From an uncultured Clostridia bacterium (GTDB taxonomy: Bacteria; Bacillota; Clostridia; Lachnospirales; Lachnospiraceae): a DNA stretch of 64,000 nucleotides. A model generated the notes under the pieces. That model saw nothing but the letters and a program-made list of their open reading frames with translations. It did no database searches and had not been told where the DNA came from. Location of the stretch: the NCBI GenBank assembly GCA_948472945.1, contig CAOKVX010000001.1, positions 248,001-312,000 of the forward strand. The letters run 5' to 3'. The position numbers and the translations under genes are program-made. Each line of letters opens with the position of its first letter. Positions within the stretch are counted from its first letter, which is position 1. Shown in pieces: positions 46,235-57,762 of this stretch.

Positions 46235-47506
46235 ATGTCAATAGTGATAAAAAATAGGACAATAGGTGAAGGAAGACCGCTCATATGCGTTCCAATAGTA
46301 TCAGATTCGCTGGACGGTATTATAAAAGAATGTGAAGATATTTTAGATAAGCCTGTCGACATGGTTGAGTGGCGGGCGGATTTTTATCTGCGCTGTAATG
46401 ATACAGCGTCTTTGAATTGCGTTATGGATATTATCAGGGAAAAATTAAAATATATGCCGATATTATTTACATATCGGACAGCGTATGAGGGAGGGGAGGA
46501 GAGTTATGATAATAGCAAAAAAATAACTCCCATGCGTTATATAACCATGATAAAGTATGTTGCTGACAATCTTGGACCTGATATTATAGATATAGAGGCC
46601 GGACGGGCATGTGACGGGGACATGAGCGAGGTTATATCGTATGTAAAGGCGAGGAATATAGTCGTTATATCATCGATGCATGATTTTTTAAAAACCCCTG
46701 ACGATACATATATGCGGGAAGTGTTTGACAGGATGAGCAGGATAGGTGCGGATATATTTAAAATTGCCGTCATGCCCAATTCAGGGAAAGACGTTCTGGC
46801 GCTTATGACTTTTTCTGAAAACGCGCGTAATAAATATTCAAATCCGATTATAACTATTTCTATGGGGCGTCTGGGTCTTGTCAGCAGGGTCGCTGCCGAG
46901 CTTGACGGTTCAGCTGTGACTTTTGCAAGCGTAGGGAAAGCGTCGGCGCCCGGACAGATAGATGCGGCAGAGCTTAAAAAACTGATTGCGGAATTTTCCC
47001 TGTCGGATGACAATATTTATCTGGTCGGTTTCATGGGATGCGGCAAGAGCGCCGTTGCGCAGGAACTTGGCGGACAGACAGGGTTAAATGTTATTGACAC
47101 TGACGCAGAGATTGTAATGAGAGAAAGGATGGAAATTTCCGCAATATTTGCAGATAGGGGTGAGAGCGCTTTCAGGGATATAGAGACAAATGTGTTGAGG
47201 GATATCTCGGAGGAGAGGGGAAATATTATCTCATGCGGTGGAGGTATTGTTCTGCGGGATGAAAATATAACCGTAATGAAACGTAACGGCATTGTAGTAC
47301 TTCTGACTGCGGAACCCGAGACAATATACGGACGCATATGCAACGATGATAAAAGGCCGCTTCTTAATGACGACATGTCTGTGAAACACATATCGGATAT
47401 GCTTGGGGAACGCAGAAGCCTATATGAGAAAGCGGCAGATATAATTATTAAAACCGATTCAATGACTGTAGATGAAATTGTGTTGAAGATAGGAGAGTTG
47501 ATTTAG
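46235..47506 (+). CDS. aroDK: Bifunctional 3-dehydroquinate dehydratase (type I) / shikimate kinase
   Basis: 423 residues with two enzymes fused. Residues 1-245 are a type I (Schiff-base) dehydroquinase: [25 protein letters not shown] (catalytic His), IFKIAVM (Schiff-base Lys), SMGRLG and SAPGQI. Residues about 265-423 are shikimate kinase: [16 protein letters not shown] (P-loop), [20 protein letters not shown] and KRPLL. It would catalyse steps 3 and 5 of the shikimate pathway; AroE (step 4) and AroA (step 6) are elsewhere in the window. ATG 46235 with ACGGGGGA. Confidence 0.95.
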   Translation: MSIVIKNRTIGEGRPLICVPIVSDSLDGIIKECEDILDKPVDMVEWRADFYLRCNDTASLNCVMDIIREKLKYMPILFTYRTAYEGGEESYDNSKKITPMRYITMIKYVADNLGPDIIDIEAGRACDGDMSEVISYVKARNIVVISSMHDFLKTPDDTYMREVFDRMSRIGADIFKIAVMPNSGKDVLALMTFSENARNKYSNPIITISMGRLGLVSRVAAELDGSAVTFASVGKASAPGQIDAAELKKLIAEFSLSDDNIYLVGFMGCGKSAVAQELGGQTGLNVIDTDAEIVMRERMEISAIFADRGESAFRDIETNVLRDISEERGNIISCGGGIVLRDENITVMKRNGIVVLLTAEPETIYGRICNDDKRPLLNDDMSVKHISDMLGERRSLYEKAADIIIKTDSMTVDEIVLKIGELI

Positions 47507-47603
47507 TGAGCGCTATCAAAGCGATTATGACATAGCCGTGGCTCATATGAACCAACGGCAAAAACTCTATTTTTTAGCTTGCATGCGAAAATGCAAAAAA
47601 TGG

Positions 47604-47632
47604 TTGAAAAGTAATCAATTTTGTAATAAAAT
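47604..47632 (+). promoter_or_regulatory. Promoter of efp
   Basis: TTGAAA (47604-47609), 17 bases, TAAAAT (47627-47632); 47 bases before the EF-P start. Confidence 0.65.
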
Positions 47633-47678
47633 AATAACAGTGACGTTATTTCAGAAACAACATTTAGGAGGAAATATA

Positions 47679-48230
47679 ATGGTTGCAGGAGATTTTAAAA
47701 ACGGTTTGACAATAGAATGGGACGGCGGAGTTTATCAGGTAATAGACTTCCAGCACGTAAAGCCTGGAAAAGGAGCAGCTTTTGTAAGGACTAAGCTTAA
47801 GAATATAAAGAGCGGCGGAGTGGTTGAGAAGAGTTTCCGCCCGACAGAGAAGTTTGACGCCGCCCATATTGAGAGAAAAGATATGCAGTATCTTTATTCA
47901 GATGGAATGTATAACTTTATGGATAATGAGACATTTGAACAGATTTCACTCACTGAGGAGCAGGTTGGGGATTCACTCAAATTTGTTAAGGAAAATGATA
48001 ATGTTAAAATGTTATCGCACAACGGAGAGGTATTTGCAATTGAGCCGCCGTTGTTTGTAGAGCTTGAAGTTACCGAGACCGAGCCGGGAGTAAAGGGTGA
48101 CACCGCTACGGGAGCTACAAAGCCTGCAACAGTTGAGACCGGAGCAAGTGTGCTTGTACCGTTGTTTGTCAATCAGGGTGAGATGATACAGATTGATACG
48201 CGTACCGGAGAATATATGAAGAGAGTTTAG
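47679..48230 (+). CDS. efp: Elongation factor P
   Basis: 183 residues, three beta-barrel domains. Binds ribosomes stalled on polyproline. The tip loop reads [10 protein letters not shown], with Lys at the modification position. ATG 47679 with TAGGAGGA; the in-frame open stretch from 47538 covers the promoter and is rejected. Typical neighbour of an Xaa-Pro peptidase gene. Confidence 0.97.
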   Translation: MVAGDFKNGLTIEWDGGVYQVIDFQHVKPGKGAAFVRTKLKNIKSGGVVEKSFRPTEKFDAAHIERKDMQYLYSDGMYNFMDNETFEQISLTEEQVGDSLKFVKENDNVKMLSHNGEVFAIEPPLFVELEVTETEPGVKGDTATGATKPATVETGASVLVPLFVNQGEMIQIDTRTGEYMKRV

Positions 48231-48265
48231 AGTATTGGGGGAGCAGTGTAAGTAAAAACTGCATT

Positions 48266-48309
48266 AAAAAAGAGTTTCACATACAGGGGTGTAAGTGAAG
48301 CTCTTTTTT
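48266..48309. terminator. Bidirectional rho-independent terminator (efp / tyrA)
   Basis: AAAAAAGAGTTTCAC (48266-48280) pairs over its whole length with GTGAAGCTCTTTTTT (48295-48309; one G-U), giving a T-run on each strand between convergent efp and tyrA. The 148 bases from 48310 to tyrA hold nothing else I can identify. Confidence 0.88.
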
Positions 48310-48457
48310 CATCTTTTAAAAATATGTTCTAACTCAACGGCGCAATGAACCCGTTTCGATAACAGTTTCAAATTGGCGCTGTCAGGCTAAGTAAAAATGC
48401 TACGCCGGAGAGTGTATTAGCGCAAATCTAGCAAGCGTGATTCCTTATATTAAGGCT

Positions 48458-49561
48458 CTATCTGTCGTAGACGCGGTATGGGTATCTTGACAGAGCGTTT
48501 CTCGCATCGACGCTGTCTTTTTCATTGTTGAATTCAATTCTAAGAACCCCTTCCTCAAATTCCCTGTTGTGGACTATACCAATGTTTTTTATGTTGACGG
48601 AATTGCTTGATAGTATCGTGGCGATTATTGCTATAATGCCCGGAACGTCTGGGACGTCAACATATATCTCATATGATTTTGACAGGGCGCCCGATGATGT
48701 GGACGCAATGCTGTTTCTGTAATCACGCGACTGCTCAAATGTTTTGTACAGGTTATCGCTCTCGCCTGCGAGTATTGAGGACTTGAAGCTTTTTAATTTT
48801 TCAGTAAATATATCTATGTAACGCGATATATAGTTAGGATTGCTCAGGCATATGCTTTGCCACATCTCAGGTGATGATGAGGCTATTCTGGTAATGTCCT
48901 TAAAGCCTCCGGCGGCGAATGTTTTCATAAGCTGTTTTTCATCATCGTTCTCCCTGACGACATTGACAAGGGAGGATGCAATAATATGTGGGAGATGACT
49001 GATTGCGGCGGTTATCTCATCGTGTCTGTCACAGTCTGTAATATAGGCAATCGAACCCATTTCCTCGACAAGCGTGCGCAAATAAGTTATATCGCGCTGC
49101 GATGTCTCTTTAGTAGGCGTCAGAAGATAGTATGCGTTTTCCATCAGCAGGTGTGAGGAATTCCCATAGCCGGTGCGGTCCGAGCCGGTCATGGGATGTC
49201 CGCCGATGAAATTACGTTCAAGCGAAAGTTCATTGGCAGCCTTATGTATGTTGCCTTTGACGCTTCCGACATCGGTAAGTATGCAGGTATCCTTGATTAT
49301 GTCTTTAAGCTCTTTCAGGTATGATATATTTATAAGGACAGGAGCGCATAAGAATATTACGTCGCATTCGGAAAATAAATCGAGCGAACCGTATACGCAG
49401 TCGATTGTACCGTCTTCCATCGCCATTGTAAGCGAAACTGCGACGTCGGGATGACGCCTGTTATATACGTACATTTTATAATCTGAATGTTTGTTCCTTA
49501 TTGCCTTTGCAATTGAACCCGCTATCAGTCCGAAGCCGATAAAACCGATACTTTTACTCAT
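48458..49561 (-). CDS. tyrA: Prephenate dehydrogenase with ACT domain
   Basis: 367 residues. N-terminal NAD-binding domain starting IGFIGFGLIAGSIAKAI; conserved GGHPMTGSDRTGYG; helical dimerisation domain with AAISHLPHIIASSL and AAGGFKDITRIASSSP; C-terminal ACT domain (YVDVPDVPGIIAIIATIL) that usually binds tyrosine for feedback control. Converts prephenate to 4-hydroxyphenylpyruvate. Ribosome binding site TTGGAGG on the minus strand. Confidence 0.95.
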   Translation of the reverse strand: MSKSIGFIGFGLIAGSIAKAIRNKHSDYKMYVYNRRHPDVAVSLTMAMEDGTIDCVYGSLDLFSECDVIFLCAPVLINISYLKELKDIIKDTCILTDVGSVKGNIHKAANELSLERNFIGGHPMTGSDRTGYGNSSHLLMENAYYLLTPTKETSQRDITYLRTLVEEMGSIAYITDCDRHDEITAAISHLPHIIASSLVNVVRENDDEKQLMKTFAAGGFKDITRIASSSPEMWQSICLSNPNYISRYIDIFTEKLKSFKSSILAGESDNLYKTFEQSRDYRNSIASTSSGALSKSYEIYVDVPDVPGIIAIIATILSSNSVNIKNIGIVHNREFEEGVLRIEFNNEKDSVDARNALSRYPYRVYDR

Positions 49562-49600
49562 TTGCGTGCCTCCAAAAAATAATAGAATAATACTTTAATA

Positions 49601-49629
49601 AGACTATCATTATAAAATGTAAAAGTCAA
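49601..49629 (-). promoter_or_regulatory. Predicted promoter of tyrA
   Basis: Minus strand TTGACT (49629-49624), 17 bases, TAGTCT (49606-49601). Back to back with the guaB promoter. Confidence 0.5.
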
Positions 49630-49670
49630 TTTTTTTAGAAATATATTTCTCATGGATAATAAAAATATAA

Positions 49671-49699
49671 TTGACAACTTTTTTGTGATTTTGTATACT
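49671..49699 (+). promoter_or_regulatory. Promoter of guaB
   Basis: TTGACA (49671-49676), 17 bases, TATACT (49694-49699). The leader to the ATG is only about 50 bases, too short for a purine riboswitch. Confidence 0.75.
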
Positions 49700-49717
49700 A
49701 ATCAGAAATACTTTTAA

Positions 49718-51838
<2,121 letters not shown>

Positions 51839-51842
<4 letters not shown>

Positions 51843-52318
51843 AGTGCTAGTTTAATCTCCTTGCCGGCAGAAGCGTATTCGGAGAATTCCACGCCTGCAG
51901 CGTGAAGCATATTTTTTGCGGCTATTATTGAACTTGTGTCGGCATATTTATCGCTCATATATATTATTTTTCGGATTCCGGACTGTATTATTGCTTTTGT
52001 ACATTCATTGCACGGAAAGAGCGTGGTGTATATTTTGGAGCCCCTGAGGTTAGTGCCCGTATAGTTTAATAGTGCGTTTAGCTCCGCATGGCATACATAG
52101 AGATATTTTGTGTCGAGGGGGCTGCCTTCGCGTTCCCACGGGAATACGTCGTCGCTGCACCCTATCGGCATACCGTTATATCCGACGGACAGAATTTTGT
52201 TATCTTCACTCACGATACATGCTCCAACTGATGTATTTGGGTCTTTGCTTCGCTCTGCGGACAGAAGCGCTATACCCATGAAATACTCATCCCACTTCAG
52301 ATATTCCTGTTTTTTCAT
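51839..52318 (-). CDS. dCMP / cytidine deaminase family protein (ComEB-like)
   Basis: 159 residues. Zinc deaminase motifs CHAELNALLN (His ligand and catalytic Glu) and LFPCNECTKAI (two Cys ligands). The N-terminal stretch KWDEYFMGIALLSAERSKD is typical of dCMP deaminase, which makes dUMP for thymidylate synthesis. ATG 52318 with GGAGGTTATAAT; a Met further upstream at 52375 lies in the S20 terminator stem and is rejected. Ends tail-to-tail, overlapping the amidase gene by 4 bases, so no terminator fits between them. Confidence 0.92.
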
Positions 52319-52342
52319 ATTATAACCTCCGATAATTACACC

Positions 52343-52370
52343 AAAAAAGCTGCTACATAATGTAACAGCT
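52343..52370 (-). terminator. Rho-independent terminator of rpsT
   Basis: Stem AGCTG-C-TACAT (52348-52358) / ATGTA-A-CAGCT (52360-52370) with one mismatch and a 1-base apex; on the minus strand it is followed by a run of six T (52348-52343). It lies 20 bases past the S20 stop and just upstream of the deaminase gene. Confidence 0.8.
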
Positions 52371-52390
52371 TTCATATATTGAATTAAAAC

Positions 52391-52654
52391 TTAAGCCAAT
52401 TTGTTAACAGCAAGTGTAAGCCTTGATATTTTTCTTGAAACTGTATTTTTGTGATATATGCCTTTTCGCTGTGCCTTGTCTAATTCTGAAATTGCATTTT
52501 TCAATGCAACAGCAGCCGCTTCAGAATTCTTTGCAGCGATAGCAGCATCCACCTTTTTGACAGCCGTCTTTACTTTAGAACGGATTGCCTTGTTGCGGTC
52601 AGCTTTAGTTTTGTTAACTAATATCCTTTTCTTTGCAGATTTTATATTTGCCAT
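52391..52654 (-). CDS. rpsT: 30S ribosomal protein S20
   Basis: 87 residues, very basic, starting MANIKSAKKRILVNKTKADR and containing GIYHKNTVSRKISRLT. Binds 16S rRNA early in 30S assembly. Ribosome binding site AGGAGGTGTAATC on the minus strand. Divergent from gpr, the normal Firmicutes arrangement. Confidence 0.98.
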   Translation of the reverse strand: MANIKSAKKRILVNKTKADRNKAIRSKVKTAVKKVDAAIAAKNSEAAAVALKNAISELDKAQRKGIYHKNTVSRKISRLTLAVNKLA

Positions 52655-52728
52655 GATTACACCTCCTATGTATCTGGATTCATAAGCAGCTGTAGGGAGA
52701 CACGAATCCTACTTATGCATACTTGAGT

Positions 52729-52757
52729 ATTGTAAAGTATATCCATTGATATGTCAA
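52729..52757 (-). promoter_or_regulatory. Promoter of rpsT
   Basis: Minus strand TTGACA (52757-52752), 17 bases, TACAAT (52734-52729): near-consensus sigma-A, leader about 70 bases. Confidence 0.75.
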
Positions 52758-52799
52758 CCCTTTTTTATTAAGTTTTGTAAGATAAATTTCAAAAAAAAA

Positions 52800-52827
52800 G
52801 TATATTAAAAACGTATTTTTCATACTA
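52800..52827 (+). promoter_or_regulatory. Putative sigma-G (or sigma-F) promoter of gpr
   Basis: GTATA (52800-52804), 16-base spacer, CATACTA (52821-52827), fitting the forespore pattern of a short -35 and CATnnTA -10. Gpr is forespore-expressed in Bacillus. The ribosome binding site AGAGAGGTGAT follows at 52833-52842. Confidence 0.55.
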
Positions 52828-52850
52828 TATCTAGAGAGGTGATGTATATA

Positions 52851-53768
52851 ATGGAGAGAAGAACTGACCTTGCGCTTGAGGTGAGGGAAAGCTTTGAGGG
52901 CGACGGAGGAGAGATTGAAGGCGTTTCTTTAGAGAAAGAAAATGTTTGGCTCGATGAAAGGCATAAAGACAGCATAGAGGTGTCTACGGTAGTAATAATG
53001 AATGAAAAGGGTAGACAGGCTATGGGAAAACCTGTAGGCAGCTATATAACAATGGAGACGGGCGACGTAATTAAAATGTCCGAAGCACAGTACGATAATG
53101 TTATGAAAGAACTGGGAAGCAGGATTGAGTCGCTCACCGGCGAACTGAAACACAAAAAGGTTCTTGTCGCGGGGCTTGGCAACAGATATATAACCGCCGA
53201 TTCACTTGGCCCGTACGTTGTGGACGGACTTGATATAACCAGGCACTATGCTAAGGAATTTGGTGATTTATTTCTAAAAAAACATGGCATGGGGGAGATG
53301 TGTGCAATTGCACCCGGTGTTATGGCGCAGACAGGAATGGAGTCCGAGGAGATTATAAGCGCGGTAGCAGGGAAAACCAAGCCTGATATTATAATCGTTG
53401 TCGACGCGCTTGCAGCTAGAAGCGTAGGCAGGGTTACAACTACAATACAGATTACAGATACCGGAATTAATCCCGGTTCAGGCGTTGGAAATCACAGAAT
53501 AGGCCTTAACGAGGAGAGTATAGGTACTAAAGTTATAGGCATAGGTGTTCCGACTGTTGTTGAAGCCGAGGTAATAGTCAGGGACAGAATTGAAGAGTTT
53601 ATGTACTCATGCGGATTAAATGATGATGAGATATATGAGTTCCTTGAGGATATGTCTAAGACTGCGATAAGGGATATGTATGTGACGACAAAAAATATAG
53701 ATGAGTCAGTTGAAAGGATGGGAGAACTAATTGCAGGCTCGATTAATGCGATTACACATTCGGCATGA
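52851..53768 (+). CDS. gpr: Germination protease (SASP-degrading, GPR)
   Basis: 305 residues. Made as a zymogen in the forespore, it degrades small acid-soluble spore proteins at germination. N-terminus MERRTDLALEVRES is the family hallmark (propeptide region); core motifs VAGLGNRYITADSLGP and IVVDALAARS. ATG 52851 gives a 9-base spacing to AGAGAGGTGAT; in-frame ATG 52842 and GTG 52839 overlap it. Its end overlaps spoIIP. Confidence 0.96.
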   Translation: MERRTDLALEVRESFEGDGGEIEGVSLEKENVWLDERHKDSIEVSTVVIMNEKGRQAMGKPVGSYITMETGDVIKMSEAQYDNVMKELGSRIESLTGELKHKKVLVAGLGNRYITADSLGPYVVDGLDITRHYAKEFGDLFLKKHGMGEMCAIAPGVMAQTGMESEEIISAVAGKTKPDIIIVVDALAARSVGRVTTTIQITDTGINPGSGVGNHRIGLNEESIGTKVIGIGVPTVVEAEVIVRDRIEEFMYSCGLNDDEIYEFLEDMSKTAIRDMYVTTKNIDESVERMGELIAGSINAITHSA

Positions 53769-55038
53769 CAAAATAAAAAATGTTCCGCGTATTTTCTTTG
53801 GCGTTATGACGGTGTTTGTTACATGTCTGTCATTTTCCGGTTTTTCGTTTAATGTTAAAAATTTAGGGAGTGTGATTAGCCGGTTTGTCGTGTCTTCAAA
53901 TCCGGTTGTGGATATAGTGAACAGAATTTCTACTACTGATGGGGCAAGGTTACTTGCCTGTACATATTTTATGGAGGACTATATACCGCTTGACGTTTCA
54001 CTTTTGTCGGGACAGAAAGATAACTATTCTAACGTGAATGTCGGTGAGATTAGCGGTATAGTTGGAGATTCTAAATATACGCTGTACGAGAAAATTATTG
54101 ATGAAAATGACGAGGTCAGCGGAAATATTGAACTGGTAAACGGTGACAGCTACAGTGAGAAGAATCAGAAAGCCGAAAATAAAAACACCGAAAAGGATAA
54201 TGTTAATTCTAAGGATGCCGTAATTCAGGCCATGTCAGGCAGGATTGCAGGTGAAACTGATATTCTTGAAGGTTTTAGCAAGGACCACAGTACTAAATAT
54301 CTTTTAAAAAATTTTTATATAGTTGACTCGACTACATCCGTAAAACCTTCTTTATTTAATGTAGAAAAAATGCTTGCAAGAAATTTTAAAATTGACAAGT
54401 CACAGTCGAATACGCCGCAGATTTTAATATACCACACACATGCCGCGTCGGAAGGATTTTCGGACAGCAGACAGGGTGATATTGACGACGGCATAATTAG
54501 CGTTGGAAATGACCTTACTAAGATTCTAACGGAGACATATGGATATAACGTGTACCATGATAAAACGCCGTATGACATGATTAACGGAAAAATAGACAGG
54601 AGCGCAGCCTACGCAAAGGCCCTGCCCGCCCTAAAGCAGAAGCTTGCCGAATATCCGTCAATCAAGCTTATCATCGACCTGCACAGGGATGGCGTAGGCA
54701 GCAATGATAAGAGTCTTACAATAGTTAACGGAGAAAAAACCGCAAGGGCAATGTTCTTCAACGGACTTAGCAGAAACAGCGTACACAAAATTAAATATCT
54801 CAAAAACGATTATTTATTTGGCAATCTTTCTTTCAGTCTCCAGTTAAAATTAAAGGCTATGGAGCTGTACCCTGACTTTACCAAGCCTATTTATTTAAAG
54901 GGCTACAGATACAACCTTCATTTGATGCCGCGTTCGCTTCTAATTGAGCTCGGAAACCAGAATAACACGGTGCAGGAGGCGAGAAATGCTGCCGCTCCTC
55001 TGGCGGATATTATAGACGCTGTGCTATCGGGAAGGTGA
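53731..55038 (+). CDS. spoIIP: Stage II sporulation protein P
   Basis: About 435 residues: N-terminal membrane anchor (IFFGVMTVFVTCLSFSGFSF), a variable linker, and a C-terminal zinc amidase/endopeptidase domain with ILIYHTHAASEGF, LIIDLHRDGVG and LLIELGNQNNTVQEA carrying the His/Glu ligands. With SpoIID and SpoIIM it thins septal peptidoglycan during engulfment. TTG 53731 with GGGAG (53720-53724) is the proposed start (38-base overlap with gpr); ATG 53746 is the alternative. The stop TGA (55036-55038) is directly followed by the remnant esterase in the same frame. Confidence 0.94.
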   Translation: MQARLMRLHIRHDKIKNVPRIFFGVMTVFVTCLSFSGFSFNVKNLGSVISRFVVSSNPVVDIVNRISTTDGARLLACTYFMEDYIPLDVSLLSGQKDNYSNVNVGEISGIVGDSKYTLYEKIIDENDEVSGNIELVNGDSYSEKNQKAENKNTEKDNVNSKDAVIQAMSGRIAGETDILEGFSKDHSTKYLLKNFYIVDSTTSVKPSLFNVEKMLARNFKIDKSQSNTPQILIYHTHAASEGFSDSRQGDIDDGIISVGNDLTKILTETYGYNVYHDKTPYDMINGKIDRSAAYAKALPALKQKLAEYPSIKLIIDLHRDGVGSNDKSLTIVNGEKTARAMFFNGLSRNSVHKIKYLKNDYLFGNLSFSLQLKLKAMELYPDFTKPIYLKGYRYNLHLMPRSLLIELGNQNNTVQEARNAAAPLADIIDAVLSGR

Positions 55039-55068
55039 AAAAATAATTATATTTATTTCATATATTAT

Positions 55069-55560
55069 GTCTGTGCAAATGAGACCGGAAAGCCGCCGGT
55101 TGACGAAGATGGAAATGAGAAATTTTTCTCTTTGGAACACTATGCGGCGTATGATAATTTTGTTAATGATTTGGAACAGTGCCTGATGCCGTATATAAAT
55201 GAAAATTATTCAACATTGACAGGCCGCGAACACACTGCCATTTGCGGATTTTCAATGGGAGGAAGAGAAGCTCTTTACATTGGGCTGACAAAGAGCGAGT
55301 ACTTTGGATATGTAGCAGGATTTTGTCCGGCATACGGCTTGTTTGCATATCCTCCTAACTGGACCGGCGTGGGTGAGGACGGAATGTTCGGTTCAGAGGC
55401 CGAATTGAAGCCTGCAGACGGATATTCCGACAATACGTTGATACTTATTGTCAAGGGAAAAAACGACACGACGGTACATGAACAGACATACTTGTATCAC
55501 AGCGTACTGGAAAAAAACAATGTACCGCATCTATACTTAGCTCAACTTCGCCAAATTTAA
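55069..55560 (+). pseudogene. Decayed esterase (alpha/beta hydrolase) fragment
   Basis: Translation in the spoIIP frame, just after its stop, gives coding-like sequence from about 55072 (CANETGKPPVDEDGNEKFF) to 55560. It holds the nucleophile elbow GFSMGG (55247-55264) and an acid-residue region VKGKNDTTVHE, as in feruloyl/acetyl-xylan esterases of the esterase D type. Everything before the elbow's preceding helix (N-terminal half, signal peptide, ribosome binding site, start) is missing, and the frame stops soon after NNVPHLYL, before the catalytic His that should follow. The longest start-to-stop piece is TTG 55132-55560 (142 codons). It is therefore a relic truncated at both ends, inserted or left behind between spoIIP and lepA. 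Confidence 0.75.
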
Positions 55561-55579
55561 CCCGTTGGGCTGGCTTTTT

Positions 55580-55630
55580 AAATATATCCGCACATCAAAT
55601 CCTATAAAGTTTGATGATGCGGATATATTT
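55580..55630. repeat. Long inverted repeat next to the esterase relic
   Basis: AAATATATCCGCACATCAAA (55580-55599) pairs with the complementary arm at 55610-55630 over 20 positions with a single-base bulge; 10-base loop; then TTTT. It may be a terminator, or the scar/end of the event that left the esterase remnant. It sits immediately upstream of the lepA promoter. Confidence 0.6.
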
Positions 55631-55635
55631 TGGGT

Positions 55636-55663
55636 TTTACACTTTTATATTTTATGGTATAAT
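55636..55663 (+). promoter_or_regulatory. Promoter of lepA
   Basis: TTTACA (55636-55641), 16 bases, TATAAT (55658-55663) with extended -10 TG at 55655-55656. Predicts a leader of about 175 bases. Confidence 0.65.
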
Positions 55664-55846
55664 GTCCACGAAAGCATTGAGCAGTGCCAGCACAACAGGA
55701 GACAGATAGGATGTTTACATCCGAATCTGTCTACTGTTGTGCTGATAGGGCGAAAGCCCGTGAACGAGAAAGCCAACGGCTTTCGAGAGAGGACTGCGAA
55801 AGATGGAAGTGCGAAAGAAATATATATAATATCAGGAGGAGAACTG
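55664..55846 (+). ncRNA. Structured lepA leader (three hairpins)
   Basis: Hairpin 1 (55688-55744): three stacked helices CAGCACAACAG/CTGTTGTGCTG, AGACAGAT/ATCTGTCT and GGATGT/ACATCC with single- or two-base interruptions and a 2-base apex. Hairpin 2 (55748-55759): GGGC-GAAA-GCCC. Hairpin 3 (55768-55784): GAAAGCC-AAC-GGCTTTC. A purine-rich stretch then leads to CAGGAGGAG before the ATG. No T-run follows any of them, so they are not simple terminators. Not matched to a known riboswitch; could be a leader regulator or a palindromic mobile repeat. Confidence 0.5.
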
Positions 55847-57664
55847 ATGTCTGAGATAAATCAGAGCAATATAAGGAATTTCTGTATAATTGCGCATATT
55901 GACCACGGCAAATCAACATTGGCCGATAGGATAATAGAAAAGACCGGACTGCTTACCGAGAGGGAGATGCAGGAGCAGGTTCTTGACAATATGGAGTTGG
56001 AGAGGGAACGCGGGATTACTATTAAGGCCCAGACGGTAAGGATAGTCTACACGGCTGGTAACGGCGAGGAGTATATATTCAATCTGATTGATACACCGGG
56101 GCATGTGGATTTTAACTATGAGGTTTCAAGAAGCCTTGCTGCTTGTGAGGGAGCGATACTCGTAGTGGATGCGGCGCAGGGAATTGAGGCGCAGACGCTT
56201 GCAAACTGCTATCTTGCGATAGACCATGACCTTGAAATAATGCCTGTAATAAATAAGATAGACCTTCCGAGTGCGGAGCCACAGAGGGTGATAAATGAGA
56301 TAGAAGATATAATCGGAATAGAGGCCGAAGATGCGCCGCTTATATCTGCAAAGAACGGAATGAACATAGAAGATGTCCTTGAGCAGATAGTTGCAAAAAT
56401 ACCCGCGCCGTCAGGCGATGAAAATAAGCCTCTCAAGGCGTTGATTTTTGACTCGATATACGACGCTTACAAGGGAGTTATAATATTCTGCAGGGTGTTT
56501 GACGGAAAAATAAAAAAAGGCACAAATATGCTTATGATGGCGACCGGGGCTAAAGCAGAAGTTGTAGAGGTTGGCACATTCGGCGCCGGACAATTTATCG
56601 AATGTGAGGAACTGTCTGCTGGAATGGTAGGATATATTACGGCTAGCCTTAAAGACGTATCAGGAACACGCGTGGGAGATACTGTCACAGATGCGGACAA
56701 TCAGTGTGACGAGGCGCTGCCGGGATACAAAAAGGTACTCCCTATGGTATACTGCGGTTTATATCCGGCTGATGGTGCAAGGTATCAGGACTTGCGCGAT
56801 GCTCTTGAGAAGCTTCAGCTTAATGACGCCGCGCTTCAATATGAGGCTGAGACGTCGGTTGCGTTAGGATTTGGTTTCCGGTGCGGATTTTTAGGGCTTC
56901 TGCATCTTGAGGTTATACAGGAGAGGCTTGAGAGGGAGTACAACCTTGACCTTGTAACGACCGCTCCGGGAGTGGTTTATAAGGTATACAAGACAGACGG
57001 GGCGATGCTTGAAGTTACCAATCCGTCAAACCTGCCGAACCCGTCGGAAATAGATTATATGGAAGAACCGGTTGTAGACGCGGAAATTATGGTTACTACA
57101 GAATATGTCGGCGCTATAATGAAGCTTTGTCAGGAAAGGCGTGGAGTGTATATTGGTATGGAATACATGGAGGAGACGAGGGCGCTCCTTCGCTATACGC
57201 TGCCTCTCAACGAGATAATATACGACTTTTTCGATTCGCTCAAATCCCGCTCAAGAGGGTATGCCTCTTTTGACTATGACATTAAGGGATATGAGAGGGC
57301 TGAGCTTGTAAAGCTCGATATTCTCATTAACAAAGAGGAAGTAGACGCGCTTTCATTTATTGTACACGCCGATTCGGCGTATGAGCGCGGCAGGAAAATG
57401 TGCGAGAAGTTAAAGCAGGAGATTCCGCGTCATCTTTTTGAGATTCCTATACAGGCGGCGATAGGAAGTAAGGTTATCGCACGCGAGACCGTAAAGGCAG
57501 TGAGAAAGGACGTGCTTGCGAAGTGTTACGGAGGCGACATAACTAGAAAGAAGAAGCTTCTTGAGAAACAGAAAGAAGGAAAGAAGCGTATGCGCCAGAT
57601 AGGTAATGTCGAGATACCGCAGAAAGCGTTTATGAGTGTGCTTAAGCTTGATACGGACGATTAA
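55847..57664 (+). CDS. lepA: Elongation factor 4 (LepA)
   Basis: 605-residue translational GTPase. G1 [10 protein letters not shown]3 DTPGHVDF, G4 NKID; domains II and III as in EF-G; C-terminal LepA-specific domain with [20 protein letters not shown], then MRQIG. Remodels ribosomes / 30S assembly. ATG 55847 with CAGGAGGAG; the open frame back to 55565 runs through the structured leader and the promoter and is rejected. Confidence 0.97.
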   Translation: MSEINQSNIRNFCIIAHIDHGKSTLADRIIEKTGLLTEREMQEQVLDNMELERERGITIKAQTVRIVYTAGNGEEYIFNLIDTPGHVDFNYEVSRSLAACEGAILVVDAAQGIEAQTLANCYLAIDHDLEIMPVINKIDLPSAEPQRVINEIEDIIGIEAEDAPLISAKNGMNIEDVLEQIVAKIPAPSGDENKPLKALIFDSIYDAYKGVIIFCRVFDGKIKKGTNMLMMATGAKAEVVEVGTFGAGQFIECEELSAGMVGYITASLKDVSGTRVGDTVTDADNQCDEALPGYKKVLPMVYCGLYPADGARYQDLRDALEKLQLNDAALQYEAETSVALGFGFRCGFLGLLHLEVIQERLEREYNLDLVTTAPGVVYKVYKTDGAMLEVTNPSNLPNPSEIDYMEEPVVDAEIMVTTEYVGAIMKLCQERRGVYIGMEYMEETRALLRYTLPLNEIIYDFFDSLKSRSRGYASFDYDIKGYERAELVKLDILINKEEVDALSFIVHADSAYERGRKMCEKLKQEIPRHLFEIPIQAAIGSKVIARETVKAVRKDVLAKCYGGDITRKKKLLEKQKEGKKRMRQIGNVEIPQKAFMSVLKLDTDD

Positions 57665-57762
57665 TTCGGACATACAGATAATATGGTTTAGAAATAGAAT
57701 TAAAGAGTAAATTAACTTTAAATATTTAAAGGCTGTTATAATATATTTTTGGAGGTGTGGAT

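Noticed and set aside
47538..47678. Longer N-terminus for EF-P
   Set aside because: It would include the promoter region; EF-P proteins start MVAGDFKNG here with TAGGAGGA just upstream.
52319..52375. Longer N-terminus for the dCMP deaminase
   Set aside because: The extra codons are the rpsT terminator read in frame; GGAGG precedes the ATG at 52318.
55565..55846. N-terminal extension of LepA
   Set aside because: The open frame crosses a palindrome, a promoter and three leader hairpins; the strong ribosome binding site and the family start are at 55847.
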